A stretch of DNA of 64,000 nucleotides, from NCBI RefSeq assembly GCF_004341945.1, contig NZ_SMBP01000007.1, positions 62,001 through 126,000 on the forward strand, given 5' to 3'. Positions 8,753 through 17,973 of the stretch are shown here, piece by piece. Position numbers and translations under genes: made by a program. A model generated the notes under the pieces. The model had not been told where the DNA came from, did no database searches, and worked only from the letters and a program-made list of their open reading frames with translations. Source of the DNA: Longicatena caecimuris (GTDB taxonomy: Bacteria > Bacillota_I > Bacilli_A > Erysipelotrichales > Erysipelotrichaceae). Position 1 is the stretch's first letter; each line of letters starts with the position of its first letter.

Positions 8753-9538
8753 TTAGTATCTTTTGATTATTGATAAGGTGATATCTTTAACAGAACCAAA
8801 AAATTCCCTAAAGTAAAAATTGGGTGCCAGATCAAGATCACTGCGAGCAGGGTAATTATGATAAGACAAACCTAAAGAAGTTGCGATGAAACCGGCACGA
8901 AACATATGGAAATCATTGGTGATGATGGAAGCACTTTTTATATGGTATTTCTCCATAAGCACTTTTGAGAAAGCTAAATTTTCCTGTGTATTCATAGAAG
9001 CATCTTCCATTAAGATACGTGATTCTGCTACACCATGCTGAATCAGATACTGTTTCATGGCACTGGCTTCACTGCAAGTTTCCGCTTGCCCTTTGCCACC
9101 GCTTACTATCAGATAGGTATTTGGATATTCCTCAGCAAACTGGATACCTCGTTCCAAACGATAACGAAGTAAGCGAGAAATCGAAGAACCATGCAACTGC
9201 GCCCCTAAGATGATAGCAGCATCACCTTGTTGTTTATCCGTGTGCATACCTTGATAGAGGATGCAGGATTGTAATCCCAAAAATAGGATAATTATGATAG
9301 TAGTGCACAAGTATACTATGCGGCGTAAGGGGATAGGCAGATATGAAAAGATATGTTTTTTCCTTTTATAGGTCATCATTCCTATGATAAGTAACAACAT
9401 CCCACCAAGTAAAAAGACCCAGGAAAAAACGATTTCATTGATACCATAAACAATGCATAAATAACTATAATACCCTATACATAAGCCACCTAATGCCATA
9501 CATACGAGCGAAAGAACAAAATGATTATTTGGTTTCAT
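8753..9538 (-). CDS. YdcF/DUF218 family membrane protein
   Basis: 261 residues. The first ~95 hold about three membrane helices; the rest is a soluble DUF218 domain. Family marks are AAIILGAQLHG, LIVSGGKGQAE, and SMNTQENLAFS with ITNDFHMFRA. Members include ElyC and SanA, linked to envelope polysaccharide or lipid-carrier metabolism, but their reaction is not established. The start has GGAG about 8 bases before ATG and lies 12 bases after the stop of the helicase gene, so the two share a minus-strand transcript. Function here is unknown. Confidence 0.8.
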   Translation of the reverse strand: MKPNNHFVLSLVCMALGGLCIGYYSYLCIVYGINEIVFSWVFLLGGMLLLIIGMMTYKRKKHIFSYLPIPLRRIVYLCTTIIIILFLGLQSCILYQGMHTDKQQGDAAIILGAQLHGSSISRLLRYRLERGIQFAEEYPNTYLIVSGGKGQAETCSEASAMKQYLIQHGVAESRILMEDASMNTQENLAFSKVLMEKYHIKSASIITNDFHMFRAGFIATSLGLSYHNYPARSDLDLAPNFYFREFFGSVKDITLSIIKRY

Positions 9539-9550
9539 GAGATAATCTCC

Positions 9551-11875
9551 TTATTCCTGCCAAAAAGAGGATAAAACAGTATATACGCGTTGAGGCTCAT
9601 TAATAATTTCATAATGCGCATACAGTATCGGTAATAAATTGCGATAAAACCGTGTGGTAAAACGTTCGTCAATGAAAGCGACCATCCCTTTATCAGAAAG
9701 GGAACGTATGACACGGCCGGCTGCTTGTAGAACTTTGTTCATACCGGGAAATTGATAGGCATAGGCATAGCCCATTTGATTAATTTCATCAAAATGCGCT
9801 TTGATCAGATCTAGCTGAGGATGAAGTTTGGGAAGACCGACACCGATGATGATAGCACCAATCAGACGATCACCTTTTAAATCAATGCCTTCCGCAAACA
9901 TGCCACCTAATACACAAAAAGCGACATGCAAACCATCCATTTCTTCAAATTGCTTTAGATACGCTTGTTTTTGTTCATCATTCATATTGCCATCCTGTAT
10001 GGAAATGGCAATATCCGGATATTGATTCGCAAATTCTTCGGCAATCTGTTGTAAATATGCATAACTTGGGCAAAAGACAATGTAATTACCGGCTTTTGCA
10101 AGCACACATGCGTGAATCATTTCCACTATGGCGATAAGACTATGACTGCGATTACGGTATTTTGTCGAAATGGCATTATTGATGATGACTTTGATCTGTT
10201 GTTTTGCAAAAGGTGAAGGCAAGGAAAGACGAGGAGTCTTTTCATCACCGCCTAAAAGCTCCAGATAATAATCAATAGGTGACAGCGTTGCTGAAAATAA
10301 GATTGTACTGCGTCCTTTTTTCATGATGTTTTGTAAAGGATGGCGGGGATTCATGCAAAATTGTTTGACGATGACATTATTTGCATCCTTTTGTATTAGG
10401 GTCACAAAATGCTCATCATAATAATCAGCGATACGGATATAAGCATTTACCGCGAAATAAACATCCTTGAGTTCATCATCATGGCTTTCTTCATGCTCAC
10501 TTTGCAGATAAGCATCACAATGCTCAGAAAAACTTTCTAACTTTTCCAGAAAAGGCAAACAGGGTTCTTCATCCGCAAAGAAATCACTATATTCACAACA
10601 CTTTTTCAGCTTTGCAAATTCACTTAAGACAGCTTGCAGTGCCTTATGAAGCAACACCGCATCCTTAGGAATCTTTTTGCGTATGGAAAGAAACTGCTCT
10701 TTTTCCAAGACAGCACTATACATTTCGCGACCACGGTCAATCAGATTATGAGCTTCATCTACTAAAAAGATATAATTGCCTTTTTCCATAAAAAAACGTT
10801 TTAAATAGACATGAGGATCAAAAACATAATTATAATCACAGATAATCACATCTGCATACAGGCTGGCATCAAGACTCAATTCAAAAGGACAGATATCATG
10901 CTGCTTAGCCATATGTACAATCACTTCTTTATTCATGAAGTCTTCACCACTTAAAAGCTCATACAAAGCATTTTTATTTCGGTCATAATAGCCTTTGGCA
11001 TAAGGACAAACTTTAGGGTCACAATTACGTTCTTCCAACAAACAGATTTTATCTTTAGCCGTAATGCAGACCGTTTTAAACGATACATCTTGCTTTTGTA
11101 ATAACGCAATTGTATCATAGGCAACACTTGCCGTGATGTTTTTCGCACAGAGATAAAAAAGCTTTTCGGCCTTTCCTTCTCCAATGGCTTTTAAAGAGGG
11201 GAATATTGTAGAAATGGTTTTCCCTATACCGGTAGGAGCTTGAGCAAACAGATTTTGTTTATCTAAAATCGTTTTATATACAGCTACGGCAAACTGACGT
11301 TGTCCTTTGCGATAGGAAGAAAAAGGAAATGTTAGTTTTTTTAAGGTAGTGGAAGAAGCAATACGAATATTTTGGGAAAGACGTGCCCAACGTAAATGTT
11401 GTTTTAGACAATCGAGGTAAAAAGCGGTCAACTGTTCCTGTGTTTTTACTTGTTGAAATGTGAAGATTTGTTTTGTTTCAATCTGATAATAGGTTAATTG
11501 AATGGTAAGCTGTTCACACGCATGTTGCATGGCATACAAGTAGCCATAACAATATGCCTGAGCCCAATGCACAAAACAAGAGTCATTTATTTCATCATGG
11601 GGAAGAGCAGTCGTCTTGATTTCTTCAATAGTGATACCATGTTCGTCCTTTAAAATGCCATCGGCTCTGCCATCAATCACAAAGGTCACATCTTCGATGA
11701 TCGTCTCCTGTTTCAGATAAACTTCACTTTGATAATCACCTGTGGCCTGTGATTGCAACATGCGATGAATTCGACTGCCTAAATTCGCTCTTTCGACACT
11801 TTGACCACTATAGACTAAATCACCGCTTTGAAATAAAAACTCAACCAGTTCTCTGACTGAAAGACGACATTGCAT
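9551..11875 (-). CDS. DinG/XPD-type DNA helicase with N-terminal PD-(D/E)XK nuclease-like domain
   Basis: 774 residues from the ATG at 11875, which has AAAGGA nine bases upstream; the longer frame to 11902 has no binding site. The first ~170 residues carry a PD-(D/E)XK-type signature: RIHRMLQS, then VIDGRADGI and ITIEEIKTT. The helicase follows with Walker A APTGIGKT, four cysteines of an XPD-like Fe-S cluster (NCDPKVC, then CPF), the DEAH box in LVDEAHN, and the C-terminal AGRVIRS motif. This superfamily-2 type unwinds DNA 5'-3' and is tied to repair. Nuclease activity of the fused domain is inferred from motif spacing only. Confidence 0.88.
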   Translation of the reverse strand: MQCRLSVRELVEFLFQSGDLVYSGQSVERANLGSRIHRMLQSQATGDYQSEVYLKQETIIEDVTFVIDGRADGILKDEHGITIEEIKTTALPHDEINDSCFVHWAQAYCYGYLYAMQHACEQLTIQLTYYQIETKQIFTFQQVKTQEQLTAFYLDCLKQHLRWARLSQNIRIASSTTLKKLTFPFSSYRKGQRQFAVAVYKTILDKQNLFAQAPTGIGKTISTIFPSLKAIGEGKAEKLFYLCAKNITASVAYDTIALLQKQDVSFKTVCITAKDKICLLEERNCDPKVCPYAKGYYDRNKNALYELLSGEDFMNKEVIVHMAKQHDICPFELSLDASLYADVIICDYNYVFDPHVYLKRFFMEKGNYIFLVDEAHNLIDRGREMYSAVLEKEQFLSIRKKIPKDAVLLHKALQAVLSEFAKLKKCCEYSDFFADEEPCLPFLEKLESFSEHCDAYLQSEHEESHDDELKDVYFAVNAYIRIADYYDEHFVTLIQKDANNVIVKQFCMNPRHPLQNIMKKGRSTILFSATLSPIDYYLELLGGDEKTPRLSLPSPFAKQQIKVIINNAISTKYRNRSHSLIAIVEMIHACVLAKAGNYIVFCPSYAYLQQIAEEFANQYPDIAISIQDGNMNDEQKQAYLKQFEEMDGLHVAFCVLGGMFAEGIDLKGDRLIGAIIIGVGLPKLHPQLDLIKAHFDEINQMGYAYAYQFPGMNKVLQAAGRVIRSLSDKGMVAFIDERFTTRFYRNLLPILYAHYEIINEPQRVYTVLSSFWQE

Positions 11876-12039
11876 ACCTTCACATCCTTTTGTATAGTTC
11901 ATTTTACTAGAAAAACGAAAATTTACAATGGAAAGTTGGAAATCGTCATGTATAATTAAGGAGTCTGTAAGTAATAAGATTTTTTCTTCGTACTTACTAG
12001 CAATGAGCCATCAGCATAGGGATAAAAGGAGGAAGCAGC

Positions 12040-12984
12040 ATGCGTGAATTTATTATCCAAGAGGATGATGCCAACCAGCGTGTGGATAAATTTCTGCAAA
12101 AGACGTTGCCAGCATTGCCTAAAAGTTTGATGTATAAATATATAAGAAATAAGAAAATAAAAGTAAATCGAAAACGTTGCGAAATTGCGCAGCGTCTGCT
12201 GCCAGGAGATCACGTATTATGTTTTATTGCGGAAGAATTTTTTGAAACAGGAGAAGATTGCTCCTTTATAAAGGTTAGCAGCGAATTGGATGTCCTTTAT
12301 GAGGATGCAAATGTCATTTTAATGAAAAAACCGAGCGGCTTATTGACACATAAAGATAGCAATGAAATACAAGATAATCTGGCAGATCGCTTCTTACATT
12401 ACTTATATAAGAAAGGACAGTATGATCCACAAACAAGACAAAGTTTTACACCGGCTCTATGTCATCGCTTAGATCGCAATACGGAAGGAATTGTCATAGG
12501 AGCGAAGACAGCGGAAGCATTGCGGCGTATGAATGCCTATATTCGCGAACATAAAGTTGAAAAACATTATGTATGTATTGTTGAAGGTGTTATGGAGCAA
12601 AAGACAGGGCATGTGGTACTTTGGCATAAAAAGGATGCAAAAAGCAACAAGGTTCATTTGTATGCCCATGAACAAAAGAACAGTCAACGCATAGAAACCA
12701 GCTATCGCACATTGCATCAAGGAAAGCGATATGCGTATGTGGAAGTGCAATTGCATACGGGAAAAAGTCATCAGATACGCGCGGTAATGGCATATCTTCA
12801 TCATCCTTTATTTGGGGATGTGAAATATGGCGCCCAAAAGAATCAACGTAAGGATTTTCAAGCATTATGCGCTTATAAAGTCCACTTTAATTTTGATGAT
12901 GATCTTTTATCTGCCATTTCTCAACAAACCTTTACGCTTACACATCACCATATCAAAGCACGCTATGAACTATTAGAACAATAA
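12040..12984 (+). CDS. RluA/RluD family 23S rRNA pseudouridine synthase
   Basis: 314 residues. An N-terminal S4 RNA-binding domain (residues 1-65, with NQRVDKFLQKTLP and NKKIKVN) precedes the catalytic domain. HRLDRNTEG holds the catalytic Asp, and HQIRAVMAYLHHPLFGD is the other family motif. Such enzymes turn specific uridines of 23S rRNA into pseudouridine; RluC/RluD-type sites are likely but not provable. ATG follows AAAAGGAGGAAG. It starts divergently from the helicase gene, about 165 bases away, and ends at its own terminator. Confidence 0.92.
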   Translation: MREFIIQEDDANQRVDKFLQKTLPALPKSLMYKYIRNKKIKVNRKRCEIAQRLLPGDHVLCFIAEEFFETGEDCSFIKVSSELDVLYEDANVILMKKPSGLLTHKDSNEIQDNLADRFLHYLYKKGQYDPQTRQSFTPALCHRLDRNTEGIVIGAKTAEALRRMNAYIREHKVEKHYVCIVEGVMEQKTGHVVLWHKKDAKSNKVHLYAHEQKNSQRIETSYRTLHQGKRYAYVEVQLHTGKSHQIRAVMAYLHHPLFGDVKYGAQKNQRKDFQALCAYKVHFNFDDDLLSAISQQTFTLTHHHIKARYELLEQ

Positions 12985-12986
12985 GG

Positions 12987-13018
12987 AAAAAACAATCACG
13001 AAAAGGATTGTTTTTTTG
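12987..13018 (+). terminator. Rho-independent terminator
   Basis: AAAAAACAATC (12987-12997) pairs with GATTGTTTTTT (13006-13016), directly after the stop codon. Confidence 0.75.
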
Positions 13019-13110
13019 ATGGATGCGCCTTTACAAATATGTAGACGCTTTCGATACGAACATACTTTTTTATACAAATACGCATAAGAGAAAAGATGTA
13101 AAAATATAAC

Positions 13111-13138
13111 TTGCTTTTTCATTGTTGTAGTGTATAAT
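13111..13138 (+). promoter_or_regulatory. Promoter of the antiporter gene
   Basis: TTGCTT, 16 bases, TATAAT; the ATG lies 30 bases further with AGAGGAG in front. Confidence 0.65.
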
Positions 13139-13167
13139 ATTCGGGTGGTAAAAAGAGGAGAATCGTT

Positions 13168-14442
13168 ATGGAATCTTATGGATATTTATTAGATATTGCC
13201 TTAATTTTAATTTTTACCAAAGTATTGGGACTTGTGACAAAACGTATAGAGATGCCACAGGTTGTCGGTGCTTTGATGGCCGGTATCGTGTTGGGCCCAG
13301 GCTTTTTGAAAATTGTTCATGAATCGCAATTCATTGATCATATTGCTGAAATCGGTGTGATCGTCTTAATGTTTTCAGCCGGGTTGGAAACGGATATCAA
13401 TGAACTTAAGAAAAGTGGCGGAAAGAGTTTTGTGATTGCCTTGATTGGTGTATTAATACCATTGATCGGCGGTTATTTACTGGCTTCTTTTTATAACAGT
13501 GGCGATAAAGCATTTTTGGAAAACATGTTTATCGGTGTTATCTTGACAGCAACTTCGGTATCCATCAGTGTGGAAACCTTAAAAGAAATGGGGAAATTAT
13601 CAACACCTAGTGGAAATGCCATCCTAGGAGCTGCTTTGATTGATGACGTATTAGGAATTATCGCGTTGACCTTAATTACTGGTATGGCAGATACATCTGT
13701 TGATTTAACGACAGTCATGATTAAAATTGTTGCCTTCTTTGCGGTCAGCATTGTGATTGGTTTAGCAGCTCATAAACTGATTGAAAAATGGTTTGATCGT
13801 TATGAAAAAGTACACCGTCGTTTTTCTATCCTATCTTTTGCTTTCTGCTTATTGTTTGCTTACTGCGCAGAAGAATTCTTCGGTGTCGCTGATATCACGG
13901 GAGCCTTTATTGCCGGATTGATCATTTCCGGAACGAGTCGTTCTTCTTATGTGAAGATGCGTATAGAAACTTTAAGCTATCTGCTTATTTCACCGGTTTT
14001 CTTTGCTAGTATCGGTTTAAAATTTGTTCTGCCAGAGATGACGACAAGTATTTTAATTTTCTCTGTGCTATTATTAGTTATTTCTGTCCTCAGCAAGATT
14101 TTGGGATGTGGCCTTGGTGCAAAACTTTGTGGTTATCAGACAATTCAATCGGCTCGTATTGGTGTCGGTATGATTTCGCGTGGAGAAGTCGCCTTAATTG
14201 TTGCCAGCAAGGGGATGGCTGTTGGATTGATGAATGATCAATTCTTTGGTCCGATCATCATCATGGTTGTCTTTACGACAATTGTCACGCCAATCCTATT
14301 GAAATTTGTCTTTAAAGATCGTATCAATGATCCAGATGTTTATACGGATAGTGCATTGATTGAAGATTATAGTGAAGTTGAAAATAACGAACGAAAGAAT
14401 ATGGAAATTTTAGAACAAAAGAAAAAGCGCAGTGCTGCCTAA
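13168..14442 (+). CDS. CPA2 family monovalent cation/H+ antiporter
   Basis: 424 residues with about 12 membrane helices (13168-14340) and a short charged tail. Family features are MPQVVGALMAGIVLGP in helix 2, GVIVLMFSAGLETD, AALIDDVLG (the ion-binding Asp pair of NapA-like antiporters) and SRGEVALIVA near the C-terminus. No TrkA-N/RCK domain is attached, unlike KefB. It probably exchanges Na+ or K+ for H+ at the cell membrane. It lies just upstream of the V-ATPase operon in the same direction but has its own promoter and terminator. A cooperation in ion homeostasis is plausible inference. Confidence 0.9.
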   Translation: MESYGYLLDIALILIFTKVLGLVTKRIEMPQVVGALMAGIVLGPGFLKIVHESQFIDHIAEIGVIVLMFSAGLETDINELKKSGGKSFVIALIGVLIPLIGGYLLASFYNSGDKAFLENMFIGVILTATSVSISVETLKEMGKLSTPSGNAILGAALIDDVLGIIALTLITGMADTSVDLTTVMIKIVAFFAVSIVIGLAAHKLIEKWFDRYEKVHRRFSILSFAFCLLFAYCAEEFFGVADITGAFIAGLIISGTSRSSYVKMRIETLSYLLISPVFFASIGLKFVLPEMTTSILIFSVLLLVISVLSKILGCGLGAKLCGYQTIQSARIGVGMISRGEVALIVASKGMAVGLMNDQFFGPIIIMVVFTTIVTPILLKFVFKDRINDPDVYTDSALIEDYSEVENNERKNMEILEQKKKRSAA

Positions 14443-14471
14443 TATAGCTTGTATCAGTTATCTGCTAAGGT

Positions 14472-14513
14472 GTCAAAAATCCTTTATATAAAGGGTTTTT
14501 GACCCTTTTTTTC
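14472..14513 (+). terminator. Rho-independent terminator
   Basis: GTCAAAAATCCTTT (14472-14485) pairs with AAAGGGTTTTTGAC (14490-14503) apart from one T-G pair, followed by a T run. Confidence 0.8.
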
Positions 14514-14541
14514 ATGCATGAACCAATTTTTAATTTCATTG

Positions 14542-14570
14542 TTGAAAAATACGAAAAAAAGGAATATACT
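14542..14570 (+). promoter_or_regulatory. Promoter of the V-ATPase operon
   Basis: TTGAAA, 17 bases, TATACT. A second -10-like TATAAT is at 14620-14625 without a good -35. Confidence 0.6.
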
Positions 14571-14578
14571 TTGAAAAT

Positions 14579-14608
14579 GATTTAGGAAAGATTCCTGTAT
14601 CCTAAATC
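14579..14608 (+). promoter_or_regulatory. Inverted repeat at the V-ATPase start site
   Basis: GATTTAGGA (14579-14587) and TCCTAAATC (14600-14608) are perfect inverted arms separated by 12 bases, starting about 8 bases past the -10. The position fits an operator or an early RNA hairpin; no regulator gene is adjacent. Confidence 0.5.
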
Positions 14609-14648
14609 GCTGAAAGTGTTATAATAATAAAAAAGGAGGTGTCGTGTT

Positions 14649-14960
14649 TTGGAAGAGATTATCAGAGAAATCGTTGACGCTGACAAACAGGCAAGAAGAC
14701 GAGTAAAAGAAAAGCAACAGGAACGTCTGAATATCCAAAATTTGATACAACAGCAAGATGATGAAATCAAATCGCGGTATCAACAGGAAACAAAAGCATT
14801 GTTGGAAGCGAAACAGGCAGAACTGAATGCAGCTTTACAAAAAGAACAAGAGCAGGAAGAAAAAGCCTATCAAGATGCACTGCATAATCTGGAAGCGAAG
14901 TATGATGCCAGCAAAGAGGAGTGGGTGAACGAAATCATTCAACGGTGTCTGGCATCATAA
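14649..14960 (+). CDS. ntpF: V-type ATPase subunit G/H (peripheral stalk)
   Basis: 103 residues, almost entirely charged heptad-like coiled coil rich in Glu, Gln and Lys. It is the first gene of the operon and pairs with subunit E to form the peripheral stalk that holds the A3B3 head against the membrane part. The start is TTG 14649, chosen because AAAGGAGGTG ends 8 bases upstream and no in-frame ATG is near. Sequence alone would not identify such a short coiled coil; gene order and length (about 100 residues) make the call. Confidence 0.8.
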   Translation: MEEIIREIVDADKQARRRVKEKQQERLNIQNLIQQQDDEIKSRYQQETKALLEAKQAELNAALQKEQEQEEKAYQDALHNLEAKYDASKEEWVNEIIQRCLAS

Positions 14961-14989
14961 ATGTGATGCCGATAAGGAGGTGATGGTGA

Positions 14990-16027
14990 ATGGAAATGGC
15001 AGCTGGTGTTATCGCCGCAAAAGCAAGAAGTATGCTTGGCGAACAGCTGAGCGCACAGGACTATGAAGAATTGCTGCACAAGCGCAGCGTTGCCGAAATA
15101 GCGGCCTACCTAAAAAATGGCACTTCCTATGCACATGCCCTAAAAGATGTACGCGAAAACAACATTCACCGTGGACAGCTGGAAGATCTTTTACGAAGAG
15201 AAAGCTTTCGCAAATCTATGAAACTGTATCGTTACAGTGAATCTAAGCAGCAGCAGTATTATAAGTTGCATATGCAACAGATAGAAATTGACTTATTGCT
15301 ATCACGCATTCGTGTTTTGATTTCCCAGGCGTATGAAGATGCTATCGCAGAATTTCCCCTTTTCCTAAAAGCATATACTAGTTATGATTTGACGAAAATG
15401 GGGAATGTTCGCAGCTTTGATGAATTGCTGGAGGTTGTGAAAAAAACGATGTATTATGATGCCCTTGTCCCTTATCGGGTGAAAAAAGGACAGGAAAACG
15501 ATATTGCCTATACGGACATCGAGACGACTTTGCATCAGAAGTATTATGCGCATGCAATGGATACGATTCACGATGTGTTAAAAGGAAAAAGCCGTAAACA
15601 ATGCCATGATATGTTTGCCACTAAGGCAGAACTAGATAATCTGACAAAAATCTATCGTTTTAAAAAGTATTTTCAGGCAAGAGAGGATACCATACGGGAT
15701 TCTTTAGTGCCATTGTATCATCGCATTTCCAAAGAGCGATTGGAAGAGCTTCTGGCAAGTCCCTTGCCATTATTTTTGAAGAAACTTAAGGAAGGCCCTT
15801 ACCATCTGCATCTGGAAGATAAAGAAGATTTATATGTAGAATATTATACCCAGGCTTATCTTTATAAAATGGCAAAACGCAATGTGTATTTTGCTCAGGA
15901 TGCGCCAACGGTATACAGCAGTTATCTCGTCGTTATGCAGCGAGAACTTGACAACATCATCAATATCATCGAAGGTGTTCGCTATCAGGTGAACAGCGAA
16001 GATATTGCATCGATGTTGGTGTATTAG
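14990..16027 (+). CDS. ntpC: V-type ATPase subunit C (d-type)
   Basis: 345 residues, soluble, helical. It fits the V-type subunit C/AC39 family in length and position, with MAAGVIAAKARSMLGEQLS at the start and an EGVRYQ stretch near the end. This funnel-shaped subunit caps the membrane ring and links it to the central D-F stalk. ATG 14990 follows AAGGAGG at proper spacing, 29 bases after the previous stop. The next gene begins 13 bases after its stop, so translation is tightly coupled. Confidence 0.85.
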   Translation: MEMAAGVIAAKARSMLGEQLSAQDYEELLHKRSVAEIAAYLKNGTSYAHALKDVRENNIHRGQLEDLLRRESFRKSMKLYRYSESKQQQYYKLHMQQIEIDLLLSRIRVLISQAYEDAIAEFPLFLKAYTSYDLTKMGNVRSFDELLEVVKKTMYYDALVPYRVKKGQENDIAYTDIETTLHQKYYAHAMDTIHDVLKGKSRKQCHDMFATKAELDNLTKIYRFKKYFQAREDTIRDSLVPLYHRISKERLEELLASPLPLFLKKLKEGPYHLHLEDKEDLYVEYYTQAYLYKMAKRNVYFAQDAPTVYSSYLVVMQRELDNIINIIEGVRYQVNSEDIASMLVY

Positions 16028-16040
16028 AAAGGAGGATATC

Positions 16041-17960
16041 ATGGCGATCGCAAAAATGAAACTCATCAACATTACGGCTGATAATGAGTATCTCAATGAT
16101 GTCTTATTAAAATTTGTGGATTTGGACTATTTTCATCCGGAACCAGCCAGTAAATTTGTGGACAGTGTACATGGCTTAACAACATTGAGCGAGGAAAATC
16201 CTATCGCAGAAGTATTATCTCATGTACAAGAAATCGTCAACGAGATGCAATTGAATTTGCCGCAGCTGAGTATGAAAAGCCGTGACTATGATCTGGATAA
16301 GATGACTTCTTATGTAGATGGCATTTATCAGCGTTATCAGGATGGCGCACAGATTCGAGATGATCTGTTACACGTTATTCAGGAAAATAAGGACGCCTTA
16401 GTTCAGGTCAGAAATATTGAAAGTATTGATTTAAATTTGGATGATTTATTCGAGTGTGAGTATATAAAAATTCGCTTTGGCCGTTTGCCAATCGATAGTG
16501 TGGAAAAATTACAGTACTATCGTAACCGTCCATTTGTCTTTAAATCCTTCAATACAGATGACACCTATAGCTGGTGTTTATATATTACGACATCAAAATA
16601 TGAAGGAGATGTCGATAACATTTTCTCTTCCTTATACTTCGAGCGTATCCGTATTCCGGAATTTGTTCATGGAACACCGGAACGAGCGAAGGAATCTTTG
16701 CAAGAGGAAATAGACAATGATTATAAACAGTTACAGCACGTAAAAGAAGTGCTGGCAAACTTAAAAAAGGAATGCAGTGAAAATATTGCTAAAATCGTAA
16801 GCGAATTAGCTTTTTTGAATCATACCTTTGAAGCACGTAAATATGTCGTTGGATTAGGAGAACGTTTCTCCATAACAGGTTTTATTGCAGAAGATGATGT
16901 ACCAAAACTGAAAGCATCATTCTCAGAATTGAAGGAGGTGGAAATCGAAGTCAGACCTGCCCATAGCGACAAGCGACTCTCGCCTCCGACCAAATTAAAG
17001 AATGGGTGGTTTGCCAGGCCGTTCTCGATGTTTATAGAAATGTATGGCACGCCGGAGTATGAAGGCTTTGACCCAACACCAATCGTCGCTATTACCTATT
17101 CATTATTATTTGGTATGATGTTTGGAGATGTCGGTCAGGGACTTTGTGTTATCCTTGTTGGATGGTGGATGTATAAATATAAAAAGATGCAGTTAGGAGA
17201 TGTCATGATTCGTATCGGTATCTTTTCTACCATCTTTGGCTTCGTCTTTGGTTCCGTCTTCGGTAATGAAACCATGTTGAATCCTCTCTATCATGCAATC
17301 TTAGGACTTACTGAGAAGCCTATAGAAGTTATGTCAAGTGAATTCATTTTGCCTTTATTGATCGTAGCGGTTGGCATTGGAGCTTTCTTGAATATGTTCT
17401 CAATCGTTTTAAATATCATTACGCATGCCAAAGATGATAATAAAGGGGAATGCCTGTTTTCTCAAAACGGAGTGGCAGGGCTTGTCTTCTATGGTGCTTT
17501 AGTAATTGGTGCCGGCTTTACAGCTGTTGGTATCAGCGTATTTTCACCACTGTATATCCTGCTGCTGATCGTTGTGCCACTTCTATTAATCTTTTTAAAA
17601 GAACCACTCATGCGCAAACTGGATGGTAAAAGCATGTTCCCGGAAGGCTTTGGGGCTTTCTTTATGGAAGGATTCTTTGAATTGTTTGAAATTTGTTTAT
17701 CTTATATTACCAATACCATTTCCTATTTACGTGTTGGTGGATTCGTCTTATCCCATGCCGGCATGATGATGGCAGTTACCATGATCATGGAAATGGCTGG
17801 CGGTATCGGCGGATTAGCTGTTGGTATTTTTGGGAATATTCTAGTTATGTGTTTGGAAGGACTGATTGTCGGTATCCAGGTACTGCGATTAGAATTTTAT
17901 GAAATGTTCTCCCGTTACTTTACGGGAAATGGAATCGTGTTTAAAACACTGAACGATTAG
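16041..17960 (+). CDS. ntpI: V-type ATPase subunit I (a-type membrane stator)
   Basis: 639 residues from ATG 16041 behind AAAGGAGG; the longer frame from 16005 lies inside ntpC. The first ~340 residues are a cytoplasmic arm with coiled coil; the rest has about seven membrane helices. Family motifs are PTPIVAITYSLLFGMMFGDVGQG and FISYLR-like SYLRVGGFVLSHAG; the Arg in NTISYLRV is the residue facing the rotor Glu, and LEFYEMFSRYF is near the C-terminus. This is the stator part of the ion channel. It keeps all the usual landmarks. Confidence 0.92.
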   Translation: MAIAKMKLINITADNEYLNDVLLKFVDLDYFHPEPASKFVDSVHGLTTLSEENPIAEVLSHVQEIVNEMQLNLPQLSMKSRDYDLDKMTSYVDGIYQRYQDGAQIRDDLLHVIQENKDALVQVRNIESIDLNLDDLFECEYIKIRFGRLPIDSVEKLQYYRNRPFVFKSFNTDDTYSWCLYITTSKYEGDVDNIFSSLYFERIRIPEFVHGTPERAKESLQEEIDNDYKQLQHVKEVLANLKKECSENIAKIVSELAFLNHTFEARKYVVGLGERFSITGFIAEDDVPKLKASFSELKEVEIEVRPAHSDKRLSPPTKLKNGWFARPFSMFIEMYGTPEYEGFDPTPIVAITYSLLFGMMFGDVGQGLCVILVGWWMYKYKKMQLGDVMIRIGIFSTIFGFVFGSVFGNETMLNPLYHAILGLTEKPIEVMSSEFILPLLIVAVGIGAFLNMFSIVLNIITHAKDDNKGECLFSQNGVAGLVFYGALVIGAGFTAVGISVFSPLYILLLIVVPLLLIFLKEPLMRKLDGKSMFPEGFGAFFMEGFFELFEICLSYITNTISYLRVGGFVLSHAGMMMAVTMIMEMAGGIGGLAVGIFGNILVMCLEGLIVGIQVLRLEFYEMFSRYFTGNGIVFKTLND

Positions 17961-17973
17961 GAGGAAATTTATT

